From: an uncultured Bacteroidota bacterium
GTDB taxonomy: Bacteria; Bacteroidota; Bacteroidia; Flavobacteriales_D; Crocinitomicaceae
DNA length: 53,528 bases
Assembly: GCA_937899625.1 (NCBI GenBank)
Contig: CALCCB010000054.1
Span: forward strand, 1 to 53,528
Direction of reading: 5' to 3'
Below are positions 25,663-34,860 of the stretch, in pieces. Position 1 is the first letter of the stretch, and the number at the start of each line of letters is the position of its first letter. The notes beneath the pieces are model-generated. The model did not search any database. It had not been told where the DNA came from and saw nothing but the letters and a program-made list of their open reading frames with translations. The translations under genes and the position numbers were made by a program.

Positions 25663-27066
25663 TTATACGTGTAATGCTCTTTTCTCGGTGGCATCTAGGG
25701 CTGCTTCTTTCACAGCTTCTGAATACGTTGGGTGTGGGTGACAGATTCTGGCGATATCTTCTGCAGAAGCTCTGTACTCCATCGCAGTTACTGCTTCCAT
25801 GATCAGATCGGCCGCTCTTGGTGCTATCATGTGAACGCCAAGCACTTCATCTGTTTCAGTCGAAGCCAGGATCTTAATAAGTCCGGCAGTATCCATTGAT
25901 GCACGTGCTCTACCTAAGGCCTTGATCGGGAACGAACCTACTTTGTAGTCAACACCTGCAGCTTTTAATTCTTCTTCGGTTTTACCAACAGCTGCTACTT
26001 CCGGCCATGTATACACAACGCCAGGGATCAAATTGTAGTTCAGGTGAGGCTTTTGACCAGCCAAAAGCTCGGCAACATAAACTCCTTCTTCTTCCGCTTT
26101 ATGTGCTAACATTGCACCGCGTACAACATCACCGATCGCATAAATATTAGGTACAGAAGTCTGAAGGTGATCATTAACGTCGATCTGACCTCTTTGATTT
26201 ACAGATAAACCTGCTTCTTCAAGATTCAATCCTTCAGTATATGGCTTTCTACCTACAGCAACCAGACAGTAATCCGCTTCGAATGTTACTTCTTCTCCTT
26301 TTTTATTCAGTGCTGTAAGGACTACAGATTTTCCTTTGTTTTCAACTTTCTGTACTCTGTGATCAAGGTTGAATTTAAATCCTTCCTTTTTAAGCACTCT
26401 CGTCAATTCTTTTCCAAGTGTCCCATCCATGGTAGGGATAATCGTTGGGGCAAATTCAATGACTTCGATCTCAGAACCTAATCGAGCATATACTGATCCT
26501 AATTCCAATCCGATTACTCCACCACCAATCACCAGCATCTTTTTAGGAATTTCTTTCAGGTTCAGCGCCTCAGTAGAAGTGATAATTCTCTTCTTATCCG
26601 GTTCCATTCCAGGGAAATAATTCGGTTTTGAACCAGTTGCTATGATTACATTTTTCGCATTCAAAGCAGTTGTTTTTCCCTCGCTGTCCTTCACTTCAAT
26701 GGTATTCTTGTCTTTGAAGGATCCAACACCTGCATGCACGTCGATCTTGTTCTTGTCCATCAGGAATTTTACTCCTGCACAAGTTTGAGAAACGACATCG
26801 TTCTTACGGTTTATCATCTGTTGCAGGTTCGCTTTCAAACCCTTCACTTCAATTCCATGTTCGCCAAAATTGTGAACAGCATTGTGATAATGCTCAGAGG
26901 AATCCAGAAGTGCTTTTGAAGGAATACATCCGACATTGAGGCATGTACCACCTAACGTATTATATTTTTCAATGATCGCCGTTTTCATTCCAAGTTGTGC
27001 GCAACGGATCGCTGCAACATATCCACCTGGTCCTGAACCTATGATTACTACGTCGTAAGAACTCAT
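25663..27066 (-). CDS. lpdA: Dihydrolipoyl dehydrogenase
   Basis: This 467-residue FAD/NAD disulfide oxidoreductase has the FAD motif IIGSGPGGYVAA (8-19), the redox-active Cys42/Cys47 in GGTCLNVGCIPSK, the NAD motif GGGVIGLELGSVYARLG, the second FAD motif YAIGDVV, and the C-terminal His-Glu pair in CHPHPTYSEA. It reoxidises dihydrolipoamide in the pyruvate and 2-oxoglutarate dehydrogenase complexes and the glycine cleavage system. Lipoyl synthase lies about 3.4 kb away on the same strand, separated by the T9SS protein gene. It has its own promoter (27083-27090) and stands alone transcriptionally. Confidence 0.96.
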   Translation of the reverse strand: MSSYDVVIIGSGPGGYVAAIRCAQLGMKTAIIEKYNTLGGTCLNVGCIPSKALLDSSEHYHNAVHNFGEHGIEVKGLKANLQQMINRKNDVVSQTCAGVKFLMDKNKIDVHAGVGSFKDKNTIEVKDSEGKTTALNAKNVIIATGSKPNYFPGMEPDKKRIITSTEALNLKEIPKKMLVIGGGVIGLELGSVYARLGSEIEVIEFAPTIIPTMDGTLGKELTRVLKKEGFKFNLDHRVQKVENKGKSVVLTALNKKGEEVTFEADYCLVAVGRKPYTEGLNLEEAGLSVNQRGQIDVNDHLQTSVPNIYAIGDVVRGAMLAHKAEEEGVYVAELLAGQKPHLNYNLIPGVVYTWPEVAAVGKTEEELKAAGVDYKVGSFPIKALGRARASMDTAGLIKILASTETDEVLGVHMIAPRAADLIMEAVTAMEYRASAEDIARICHPHPTYSEAVKEAALDATEKRALHV

Positions 27067-27082
27067 CTTTATTTGTTTTTTA

Positions 27083-27090
27083 CAAATGTA
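27083..27090 (-). promoter_or_regulatory. -7 promoter box of lpdA (TACATTTG)
   Basis: A perfect TAnnTTTG on the minus strand lies 16 bases before the lpdA ATG. No clear TTG element is seen upstream. Confidence 0.4.
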
Positions 27091-27126
27091 TTATTAATCT
27101 CCTTTTAAGGGTTAATGAAGGGGTAT

Positions 27127-27150
27127 AAAAAAAGGCTGCCGAGGCAGCCT
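27127..27150 (-). terminator. Terminator after the T9SS beta-propeller gene
   Basis: A-run, GGCTGCC, loop GA, GGCAGCC, TTTTAT. On the minus strand the stem is followed by a run of seven T, ending the transcript of the 1032-residue protein before lpdA. Confidence 0.8.
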
Positions 27151-27169
27151 TTTATATTCTATTGAAAGG

Positions 27170-30100
27170 TTACATTTTAATGAACTTCACTGTATCATTC
27201 TGCTTGCCAGCGATGAATTTAACAATGTAAGTTCCTTTTTGAAGATCATCTCCATCAATTGTAAGAGTTTGAGCACCTGCTGCCATATTCTTACGAGTGA
27301 TCGTCTTCATCAACTGACCTGAGATTGAATACACATAAACATTAACTGTTGAAGTTTCAGACAAGTTGAACGTAAGTGTTGTATTATCCGTTGTAGGGTT
27401 CGGATAAGTCTTCAATTTAGTTTTGAAGGTATCGTTGCTTGGAGTTCCATCTGCATCAGAAATACCTAGGTAAGCCGCAGAACTCCAAATTCCACGACCA
27501 AAAGTACCGATGTAAATTTCACCAGGTCTTTTTGCACCTTCATCCCAAGTTCTCCAGTTCTGACGAACTTCGTATACAGGTACTCCTTCGAATCCTGTAG
27601 ATGAATTCTGCCAAGAAGCTCCGCCATCTTCAGATACAAAAGCACCATTTGAAGTACCTACTACCAGGATATCAGGATCATTTCTGTCAATGATTCCATC
27701 GTAAACTGCAACTGCAGGATTCGTGATACTAGTCAATGAAGTCCATGTAGGTGCTCCAGCAGTAGCATTCAATGATCTTCTCATCTGACCACTAAAGCCA
27801 GGGAATAATACAACGTCATCCGGGTTATTAGGGTTAACCGCTAAACCTTCATAGTTCGTTGTTGAAATTTTTGTGATCGTAGTTGCTGTCGGAGGAGTAG
27901 CAACCGGAGTTCCAACATAACCTACTTTTTGAGCAAAGTTTGGATCAGAAGTATATACGCTACCCAGACCATCTAACCTCCAAACACCGTTAGTGTTGGC
28001 AGAGATATAGCAATGATCCAAATCTCTGGAGAATTCAACATCGATTGATCCGTAAAGACCGCCACCAATTCCTCTTGCAATATTAACCCATCCAGCATTT
28101 TGAACAGAAAGTCTAAGTGCATTACGAGTTCCCCAAAGTTCTCCGCCGTTAGCGTTAACGTACATTAGGAACCAAGATTGGAATGGATCCTGAATACGTA
28201 GGGTATCCCAAGAAATATTGTATAATTCTGTTTCTACACCCATTGAAAAAGGTTGTCCTGTTGAAGGGTTAGTAGCATAATAGTGATCATAAGTTCCTAA
28301 ACTTTGAACTACCACCGTATCGGCTCCACTAGGGAAATCTACCATCAATGAATCACCAATCGTTGGAGGGTTTGTTCCTGAAGCTGATGGGAACGGAGTC
28401 CAAGAATAATTTCCTAAGAATACAGTCTGACCATTCACCTCATTAACAACACTTACGTCCTGCACAGTAAGTGCTGGATCGTAAAACAATGTATCAGTGA
28501 AATAAAGGGCAGTAGGAGTAACGTAAGTCATACTGTCACCTGTCGATAAACTTGAAATTTTAATTGAAGTTCCTGCAGCGTAATTCTTGGTAGGAATGAA
28601 TGTTACCGAATCTTCTGAATTAAGATCGTAGTATTCTGCAAGGAAGATCTCTGTATGGAACGGGTGGAAGTTACCTGAAGTTCCTGCTGGATCGTATGTG
28701 CCCGGGAAAGTTGGTACGAATGAACTCCAAGTTTGTCCTCTGTCACCTGATCTTGAAAGACTGTTGTTGTAAACAGTAGAAAACATAACGTTAGCGTTGA
28801 AGAATGATATTTCACATTCAAATCCATCACCACCATTTACTTCACGGAATTCCTGGAAAGTAGATAAAGAGTGGTCGTTATATAACGTACCATTATCCTG
28901 TGTACCACCCATAACATTTCCGTGTGTATCGAAGGCGATTCCATAGAATTGAGTTACGTTGTAACCTCTGTTCGCTGGATACCAGTTTTCACCCATGTCA
29001 TTAGTGATCCCAATACCACCATCATTCCCTAGATACAAACGATTTAGAGCATCCCATTTCATTTCATGGTTGTCTGCGTGCGCATACTTTGAAGAAGAAG
29101 GAGATAAGAACCACTCCGTTAACTTTTCGAATCCACCAGAAGGAGGGTTGTTTACAGTTTGCTTCCACTGCCAGATATCGATACCACCGATCAAAATCTT
29201 TTCTGGATCATTAGGGGCAACAGTTAAAATTGAATTGTAAGTTCCCTGGTCACGGTAGATGTCAAGGTTACTTGGTGTTCCTGAAGCTCCAACAAACTGA
29301 CTCCAAGTATTTCCGTTGTCATGAGACACAGACATACCTAAAAGGTTTGCGTTTGTTCTCACCGCGTAAAGAGAGTAGTTGTTTGAACTGTTCTTCGTTG
29401 GAGAAATAGAATATTCTATTCTTGGAGAACCTGTTGGAACTAATCCTGCACCAGAACCTGATTTGTCCATCCAGTTATTACCACCATCTGTCGAAACGAA
29501 TGTCTTATTTGAACTTAGTGCAGCTACGATAACGGATCCATCTAATGAAATTTTCAAAGCTGTACAAGCTCCTGAAGTAACTGAAACAGTAGTTAAAGAT
29601 GGGTCACCTAATTTCCATTTTCTCAAACCTGATGAAGTCGCTAGCCAGACATAGTTGTCTGCATTAGAAGAAACTATCTCAGTACAGTTTGCAGTTCCAG
29701 GAACAGTAGCCCAAGTCTCTCCAAAATCTTGAGAATACCAAACACCGTTACCATTCCAAGCTTCCTGATTTGAACCTGTTGCAACAAAGATTGTCCCATC
29801 AGGGGTTTGCGTCATACTTGAGATATAAGGATTTCCACCCGCATCCGCGTAAGACTCTACGCGAGTCCAGGTATTAGCACGATCCGTTGAGACAAATAAT
29901 CCTCCGGATACACCACCAGCCCAAAGTCTGTTGTTATTTGTTCTGTCTACTTGAATTGCTCTTGTACGACCTCCAATATTATCAGGACCTTGTTCGATAA
30001 AAGTGATAGCTTTACTTTTTGGAAGTTTAGCAATTTGCTTTCTTATCAACGTTAATTTTTCGGCAGTAATTTTTTGACCAGTCTCCTGATCAATATATCT

Positions 30101-30268
30101 TGCCTCGATCCATTTCTCATAGTCATCAACACTCTGACTCTGAATAAAACTCAGATCACGTTCTTGATACAAACCAACTGTTTTACCCAAGTCCGATGTT
30201 GAAGTAACCACAACTGCTGCAATTGCAATGATTCCTGCAGTTCCGAAGATTATTTTATTTCGTTTCAT
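27170..30268 (-). CDS. T9SS-exported sortilin/BNR-repeat beta-propeller protein
   Basis: This 1032-residue protein has an N-terminal hydrophobic export signal (MKRNKIIFGTAGIIAIAAVVV). A large central region contains repeated sialidase/VPS10-type blades (DRANTWTRVES, DFGETWATVPG, DNGNTWSQFVG, DMGENWYPANRG, DRGQTWSSFVP, DGGASWQNSSTG). A type A T9SS sorting domain follows at the C terminus: LKTYPNPTTDNTTLTFNL, NVYVYSISGQLMK, GTYIVKFIAG. The Asp-box-like blades suggest a surface or secreted binding protein or hydrolase scaffold; no catalytic residues can be assigned. It has its own promoter, leader and terminator, so it is an independent unit, probably well expressed. Confidence 0.9.
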   Translation of the reverse strand: MKRNKIIFGTAGIIAIAAVVVTSTSDLGKTVGLYQERDLSFIQSQSVDDYEKWIEARYIDQETGQKITAEKLTLIRKQIAKLPKSKAITFIEQGPDNIGGRTRAIQVDRTNNNRLWAGGVSGGLFVSTDRANTWTRVESYADAGGNPYISSMTQTPDGTIFVATGSNQEAWNGNGVWYSQDFGETWATVPGTANCTEIVSSNADNYVWLATSSGLRKWKLGDPSLTTVSVTSGACTALKISLDGSVIVAALSSNKTFVSTDGGNNWMDKSGSGAGLVPTGSPRIEYSISPTKNSSNNYSLYAVRTNANLLGMSVSHDNGNTWSQFVGASGTPSNLDIYRDQGTYNSILTVAPNDPEKILIGGIDIWQWKQTVNNPPSGGFEKLTEWFLSPSSSKYAHADNHEMKWDALNRLYLGNDGGIGITNDMGENWYPANRGYNVTQFYGIAFDTHGNVMGGTQDNGTLYNDHSLSTFQEFREVNGGDGFECEISFFNANVMFSTVYNNSLSRSGDRGQTWSSFVPTFPGTYDPAGTSGNFHPFHTEIFLAEYYDLNSEDSVTFIPTKNYAAGTSIKISSLSTGDSMTYVTPTALYFTDTLFYDPALTVQDVSVVNEVNGQTVFLGNYSWTPFPSASGTNPPTIGDSLMVDFPSGADTVVVQSLGTYDHYYATNPSTGQPFSMGVETELYNISWDTLRIQDPFQSWFLMYVNANGGELWGTRNALRLSVQNAGWVNIARGIGGGLYGSIDVEFSRDLDHCYISANTNGVWRLDGLGSVYTSDPNFAQKVGYVGTPVATPPTATTITKISTTNYEGLAVNPNNPDDVVLFPGFSGQMRRSLNATAGAPTWTSLTSITNPAVAVYDGIIDRNDPDILVVGTSNGAFVSEDGGASWQNSSTGFEGVPVYEVRQNWRTWDEGAKRPGEIYIGTFGRGIWSSAAYLGISDADGTPSNDTFKTKLKTYPNPTTDNTTLTFNLSETSTVNVYVYSISGQLMKTITRKNMAAGAQTLTIDGDDLQKGTYIVKFIAGKQNDTVKFIKM

Positions 30269-30360
30269 AAGTTAAGTTTCCTTAAATTTTGCACTAAGCG
30301 ATTGCCAAATTAATAATAATTATTCTAAATCAGAACTAATGTTAAAATTCACCAAGCATA

Positions 30361-30392
30361 CAAATATACGACACAGAATATCGCCGTGTCAA
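30361..30392 (-). promoter_or_regulatory. Promoter of the T9SS beta-propeller gene
   Basis: Minus-strand TTG (30390-30392), 21-base spacer, TATATTTG (30361-30368). The -33 part reads TTGACAC. The spacer holds GACAC (30370-30374) and GTGTC (30386-30390) in inverted orientation, a possible operator. The implied leader is about 90 bases; the rest of the 166-base gap shows nothing else. Confidence 0.5.
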
Positions 30393-30434
30393 GTTATCTA
30401 AGTTACATTTTGAAGAATTTATACATGTCTAAGC

Positions 30435-31310
30435 TTAAAATAGATGTTTTTCTGCATGATAACTGGATCTCACTAGAGGTCCACTTTCCACATATCTGAA
30501 TCCCATTTTCATTCCCTCGTCCCTGTATTTATCAAATTGTTCAGGAGTAATGAATTCGGCTACTGGCAGGTGTCTTGGTGTTGGCTGAAGATATTGTCCG
30601 AGAGTTAGAATATCGCAGTCGACACTTCTAAGATCCTCCATGGTTTCGATTACCTCATTTTCAGTTTCACCAAGACCTAACATAACCCCACTTTTTGTTC
30701 TCATTCCTCCTTTTTTTAGTCGGAAGAGTACTTCAAGACTTCGATCGTATTTTGCTTGAATACGAACTTGCTTTGTCAATCGTCTTACCGTCTCAAGATT
30801 ATGTGAGACAATCTCAGGAGCGACATCTATGATCTGTTGAAGATTTTCCCATTTTCCGGCAAAATCAGGAATCAATGTCTCCAAAGTCGTAATTGGCGAT
30901 TGATGTCGGATCGCTTTAACGGTTTGTACCCAAATTCCTGCACCTCCGTCCTTCAGGTCATCCCTGTCAACTGAAGTGATCACTGCGTGCTTTACCCCCA
31001 TAATCTTGACACTATTGGCTACTCTGCCAGGTTCGAATTCATCTACATCATCCGGTCGACCCGTTTTTACAGCGCAGAATCCACATGATCTCGTACAGAT
31101 ATTTCCGAGGATCATGAAGGTGGCCGTTCCTTCGCCCCAACATTCTCCCATGTTTGGACACGAACCACTTTCGCAGATCGTATGTAATTTGTGCTCATCA
31201 ACCAGAGAACGAACTTTTTTATAATTCTCTCCGGTTGGGAGCTTTACCCGAAGCCATTTTGGCTTTTTAATTCTAATCTCAGCGTTGTCTTTATTTATGA
31301 TCTCGCTCAT
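30435..31310 (-). CDS. lipA: Lipoyl synthase
   Basis: This 291-residue radical SAM enzyme has the auxiliary cluster cysteines C46, C51 and C57 in [12 protein letters not shown] and the radical SAM cysteines C72, C76 and C79 in CTRSCGFC. The C-terminal RSSYHAE carries the serine that ligates the auxiliary cluster. It inserts two sulfur atoms into octanoyl groups on the E2 and H proteins, making the lipoyl cofactor that the nearby lpdA product reoxidises. It is read leftward from a promoter about 100 bases upstream. Length and motifs are those of the family. Confidence 0.97.
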   Translation of the reverse strand: MSEIINKDNAEIRIKKPKWLRVKLPTGENYKKVRSLVDEHKLHTICESGSCPNMGECWGEGTATFMILGNICTRSCGFCAVKTGRPDDVDEFEPGRVANSVKIMGVKHAVITSVDRDDLKDGGAGIWVQTVKAIRHQSPITTLETLIPDFAGKWENLQQIIDVAPEIVSHNLETVRRLTKQVRIQAKYDRSLEVLFRLKKGGMRTKSGVMLGLGETENEVIETMEDLRSVDCDILTLGQYLQPTPRHLPVAEFITPEQFDKYRDEGMKMGFRYVESGPLVRSSYHAEKHLF

Positions 31311-31411
31311 CTATCTCTTGCTCTGTGAATTGAACTATAAACATTTCTTCATGGGATAAAGTTTACCGCCCACGAAAAAACCTACTTTTACAATCTGAAT
31401 TGTCTTTGAGA

Positions 31412-31419
31412 CAAAATTA
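31412..31419 (-). promoter_or_regulatory. -7 promoter box upstream of lipA (TAATTTTG)
   Basis: A perfect TAnnTTTG on the minus strand about 100 bases before the lipA ATG, in the gap shared with the divergent OsmC gene. No good TTG partner is seen, so confidence is low. Confidence 0.3.
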
Positions 31420-31437
31420 CAACAAAAAGAAAAGAAG

Positions 31438-31842
31438 ATGATCACTGCGAAAGTCGAATATCTTGGAGGGCTAAGGACAAAATGCACGCATGTAAGGTCT
31501 GGTAATGAGATCATAACAGATGCACCGGTTGACAATAATGGGAAAGGGGAGTATTTTTCCCCAACGGATCTCGTAGCAACTGCTTATGCATCTTGTATGA
31601 TCACCATCATGGGGATTTATTGTAATGAACATAATTATCCATTTGAAAAGGCCACAGCCGAAGTGATTAAAATCATGAAAAGTGGACCTAGGAGGATTGG
31701 TGAATTGCAAATAAAAATCGATCTCTCAGGAAATGGTTGGACAGATGAGGTGGCTGAAAAGGTAATTAGGGCAGGAAAAGCTTGCCCGGTAGCAAATTCA
31801 GTTCACGAAGAAATGATCATTGAATTTGATTTACATTATTAG
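31438..31842 (+). CDS. OsmC family peroxiredoxin-like protein
   Basis: This 134-residue OsmC/Ohr fold protein has the two redox cysteines Cys53 in AYASCMI and Cys116 in GKACPVANS. The family's N-terminal strand (VEYLGGLRTKCTHVRSG) and SPTDLVATAYASCM helix are clear. Members reduce organic or lipid hydroperoxides in the cytoplasm. The CPVANSV signature places it in the OsmC-like group common in Bacteroidota rather than Ohr itself. It lies 2 bases before rlmB, so the two are likely one transcript. Confidence 0.9.
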   Translation: MITAKVEYLGGLRTKCTHVRSGNEIITDAPVDNNGKGEYFSPTDLVATAYASCMITIMGIYCNEHNYPFEKATAEVIKIMKSGPRRIGELQIKIDLSGNGWTDEVAEKVIRAGKACPVANSVHEEMIIEFDLHY

Positions 31843-31844
31843 AA

Positions 31845-32612
31845 ATGGATAGACCAAAATTTGAAAGAAAAAAGACACCTGAAGATATCATCTTTGGTGT
31901 AAGAGCAGTTATTGAAGCAATCAAGGCCGGAAGAGAGATCAACAAGATCATGATTCAGAAAGGAATGGATAATGATTTGTTCCGGGAGCTAAAAGAAGCT
32001 TTGCAAGGACAACAGTTTACACTTCAGTTTGTGCCAATTCAAAAGATCGATTCTTTGGTTCAGGGAAATCATCAGGGTGTTGTTGCTTTTGTTTCTCCAG
32101 TTGAATATGGCGTGATAGAGGATTTGATCGATACGATGTTAGCGGAAGGTAAAAAACCGACTATCCTTGTTTTGGATCGAATTACTGATGTAAGAAATTT
32201 TGGTGCTATCGCGAGAACGGCGGAATGTCAGGGTGTAGATGCTATTCTGATCCCTTCAAAAGGTTCAGCTTTGGTTACTCCTGATGCTGTTAAGACCTCT
32301 GCAGGAGCTTTAAATAGATTAAAAGTTTGCAAAACAAGCGATTTGAAGAATTCACTGTTCTATATGCAGCAATCTGGACTGAGGATCGTTTCTTGTACGG
32401 AAAAGTCTAAAATTCCAATGTATGAGGTGAATTTAAGAGGATCAGTTGCGATTATCCTTGGTTCAGAGGAAAGTGGGATCAGCAATGATCTATTAAATAT
32501 GTCAGATATTAAGGCAAGAATTCCGATGAAAGGGGAAATAGCTTCACTGAACGTGAGTGTTGCAGCCGGAATGGTGCTTTATGAAAAAACTCGTCAGGAA
32601 CTATACGGTTGA
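31845..32612 (+). CDS. rlmB: 23S rRNA (guanosine-2'-O)-methyltransferase RlmB
   Basis: This 255-residue SpoU-family protein has an N-terminal substrate-binding domain (IIFGVRAVIEAIKAG) and a C-terminal SPOUT knot domain. The latter carries motif 1 LDRITDVRNFGAIARTAE, motif 2 IILGSEESGIS and motif 3 IPMKGEIASLNVSVAAGMVLYE. It 2'-O-methylates a guanosine (G2251 in E. coli numbering) in 23S rRNA at the peptidyl transferase centre. Its stop overlaps the next gene's ATG at 32612. Confidence 0.93.
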   Translation: MDRPKFERKKTPEDIIFGVRAVIEAIKAGREINKIMIQKGMDNDLFRELKEALQGQQFTLQFVPIQKIDSLVQGNHQGVVAFVSPVEYGVIEDLIDTMLAEGKKPTILVLDRITDVRNFGAIARTAECQGVDAILIPSKGSALVTPDAVKTSAGALNRLKVCKTSDLKNSLFYMQQSGLRIVSCTEKSKIPMYEVNLRGSVAIILGSEESGISNDLLNMSDIKARIPMKGEIASLNVSVAAGMVLYEKTRQELYG

Positions 32613-34417
32613 TGATCCAATGGTTAAGATCCAATAAGGAGTTTCTTTTTGTTCTCATAGCAGGACTAATACTACGTTTTTACTTTATTTCAACCAACGG
32701 TCTTAGTAACGATGAATTATCAGCATGGTTAAGGACTGATTATGATTCATTTTCTGAATTGATCCAGTTCGGGATTAAAGAAAATGACATGCATCCGATC
32801 TTTTATCAATCGCTTTTGTGGCAATGGTTGAATTGGTTTGGACAATCCGAATTTTCGATTCGTGCTTTGTCAATGCTATTTTATGTTGGTGATCTGGTGC
32901 TTATCTATGCAATTGGGAAAAAATATTTTTCGAACACATCGGCTATCCTGACAATATGTTTCTTCTCTTTCCTTGGGTTTAATTTGCTGAACACAACGTT
33001 TTCCAGGCCCTATGCTTCTGGAACGTTCTTTCTTTTGTTGGCCTTTTATTCGTCACTAAAAATCTCAAGTTCTTCAACAGACAAGCAGAAATGGAAGTTT
33101 ACATTGCTTTTGTCAATAGGGTTTATAAGCGCCATTTTATCCCATTACTTCTGTATTTTTCCTGCCACGGTTATTGGCATATTGGGATTGGTTAAGACTC
33201 GTTTTTCTGAATGGAAGTATCTAATTGTAGCTGGAGGGATCACTGTTTTGGGTTTTCTATCGAATTGGTCGATCACATCATTTCATCTCTCTCAGGGTGG
33301 ATTAGGTTGGCTAGACAAGCCTGACTGGGATTGGATACTCACATTTCTCTTTCAGCTATTTAATTCTTCATGGATCCTCATCAGTGGAACTTTGACTTTT
33401 TTAATCTGGGCAAGATGGCAAAAGAGAACAATAATATCATCTAATGCATGGATGTCCTTGTTGATATTTCTAGGAGTAGTTATTGTCGGAATGATGGTGT
33501 CTCTTTTCTACACACCTGTCATGAGGGAACCTGCGATGTTGTTCATTTTGCCTTTTCTATTCTTGTTTGTCTTTTCAGTTGTGGATCTCTCCTTTTTGTC
33601 TGAAGTGAAGTTTTTTATGATTGTTATCGCGACATCTCTTGGCCTAATAGTTAACACTGTCTATTTCTATGATTTGGCACCTTCAAAACACTATGCTGAT
33701 TTTAGACAGCAGACTCAATTTATTGCAGCGAATCAGGATGAAAATGTTCATATTGTTTCGATGACCAATAATGTCGCTTATCTGAACTTTTATCTCGACA
33801 ACAAGTTGGTTGAAAAAGAGAAGGATTGGGATGATGGAGAGGCAATTTATCGTTTGAGTGAGAGAGTGAGAAATACCAGAAGGTCGAATTTAATGTATGT
33901 CGTAAATTATCCTTCTAATACGGTTATGCATGAAGAGATCATAAAAAGATATTATCCTTCAATTAAAAGAAACTTGATCACAGAATTTTCCGCCGTATTT
34001 CTATTTGACTCATTACAAAACAGAGCGGAAAAGACCCTGATAAAAACCATGGACGGAATTGATTCAAATGATGAGTTTTTAGGAGAGATCATTTTTAATC
34101 CTGGAAACCTGAAATTTGAGGGAGATAGATATTACGTTTTGGAAGCAAAGCGTTTCTCAGAACTTGGTGAAGAGTTGTATTGGGTGGTAAGCCTTGAAGA
34201 AGAAGGGCAGATGAAAATGAAGGCAGAGCAACCGGAATATTATCGAGCTTACAACCAGTCGAAGTTGAATGACCCCAAAGAAAAGATGTTTGTGGCATTC
34301 TCTTTGCCTAGAGAATTGAAGGAAAATGAACGATTGAAGATCTATCTTTGGAATCCGAGGAAGGAGAATGTAAAAACAGATAAAATTAAGTTGTATGAGA
34401 GTAAAAGATATCATTAG
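32612..34417 (+). CDS. GT39-like membrane glycosyltransferase (dolichol-phosphate-mannose mannosyltransferase type)
   Basis: This protein has about 601 residues from the ATG at 32612. It has eight to ten membrane helices in the first ~350 residues and a soluble C-terminal domain. The first periplasmic loop contains STNGLSNDELSAWLR with the acidic pair typical of GT-C enzymes (GT39/GT83/ArnT), followed by DMHPIFYQSLLWQW. It likely transfers a sugar from a polyprenyl-phosphate carrier to a lipid or protein acceptor in the periplasm. It overlaps both neighbours. The acceptor is unknown, and protein O-glycosylation, known in Bacteroidota, is one possibility. Confidence 0.7.
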   Translation: MIQWLRSNKEFLFVLIAGLILRFYFISTNGLSNDELSAWLRTDYDSFSELIQFGIKENDMHPIFYQSLLWQWLNWFGQSEFSIRALSMLFYVGDLVLIYAIGKKYFSNTSAILTICFFSFLGFNLLNTTFSRPYASGTFFLLLAFYSSLKISSSSTDKQKWKFTLLLSIGFISAILSHYFCIFPATVIGILGLVKTRFSEWKYLIVAGGITVLGFLSNWSITSFHLSQGGLGWLDKPDWDWILTFLFQLFNSSWILISGTLTFLIWARWQKRTIISSNAWMSLLIFLGVVIVGMMVSLFYTPVMREPAMLFILPFLFLFVFSVVDLSFLSEVKFFMIVIATSLGLIVNTVYFYDLAPSKHYADFRQQTQFIAANQDENVHIVSMTNNVAYLNFYLDNKLVEKEKDWDDGEAIYRLSERVRNTRRSNLMYVVNYPSNTVMHEEIIKRYYPSIKRNLITEFSAVFLFDSLQNRAEKTLIKTMDGIDSNDEFLGEIIFNPGNLKFEGDRYYVLEAKRFSELGEELYWVVSLEEEGQMKMKAEQPEYYRAYNQSKLNDPKEKMFVAFSLPRELKENERLKIYLWNPRKENVKTDKIKLYESKRYH

Positions 34418-34856
34418 TATTGTTTTAATTGGATTCTCTTTTCTAGGAAGTGCTCAGATCAAAGGCAAGGCGAAAAATTTAGTCGGAACTTGGCAATACG
34501 AAAGTGGAGGTGGATTCGAAGTATGGAAAATGGAAGGCGATGATTTGATTGGACATGGATACAGAACAACAAAATCTGGAGATACGGTCAAAGTAGAGGA
34601 TCTAAAGATCAGTCGCGTAAATAAAAACCTGGTATATACTTTATTGACCCGTCAGAATACAGAGACAGGAATCAAAGTGAATAATTACAAATTCGTTGGT
34701 AATCGAAATAAACTGTATTTCGAGAATGTCGATGACGAAATCCCTGTATCTGTGAAATACACCTTTGGTTTATTCTCGAAACAAAAATTGAAGATCGTTA
34801 TTAAGTACTCTGATAAGGACAAACCATTGAAACTCAAATTGAGAAAGGTTTCGTAA
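34395..34856 (+). CDS. Secreted small protein, DUF6265-like
   Basis: This 153-residue protein has a signal peptide (MRVKDIISIVLIGFSFLGSAQ) and then a beta-rich domain starting LVGTWQYESGGGFEVWKMEGDDLIGHG. This resembles the lipocalin-like DUF6265 pattern of a GTW motif followed by FEVW. The start codon lies inside the GT39-like gene, with a 23-base overlap. It is probably periplasmic. Function is unknown; small barrels of this type may bind lipids or small ligands. It converges on the HAD gene with only a 4-base gap and no visible terminator. Confidence 0.65.
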   Translation: MRVKDIISIVLIGFSFLGSAQIKGKAKNLVGTWQYESGGGFEVWKMEGDDLIGHGYRTTKSGDTVKVEDLKISRVNKNLVYTLLTRQNTETGIKVNNYKFVGNRNKLYFENVDDEIPVSVKYTFGLFSKQKLKIVIKYSDKDKPLKLKLRKVS

Positions 34857-34860
34857 TTCT

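Noticed and set aside
31335-31535. Minus-strand open frame overlapping the OsmC start and the lipA upstream gap
   Set aside because: No family features; it crosses the OsmC coding start and the lipA promoter region.
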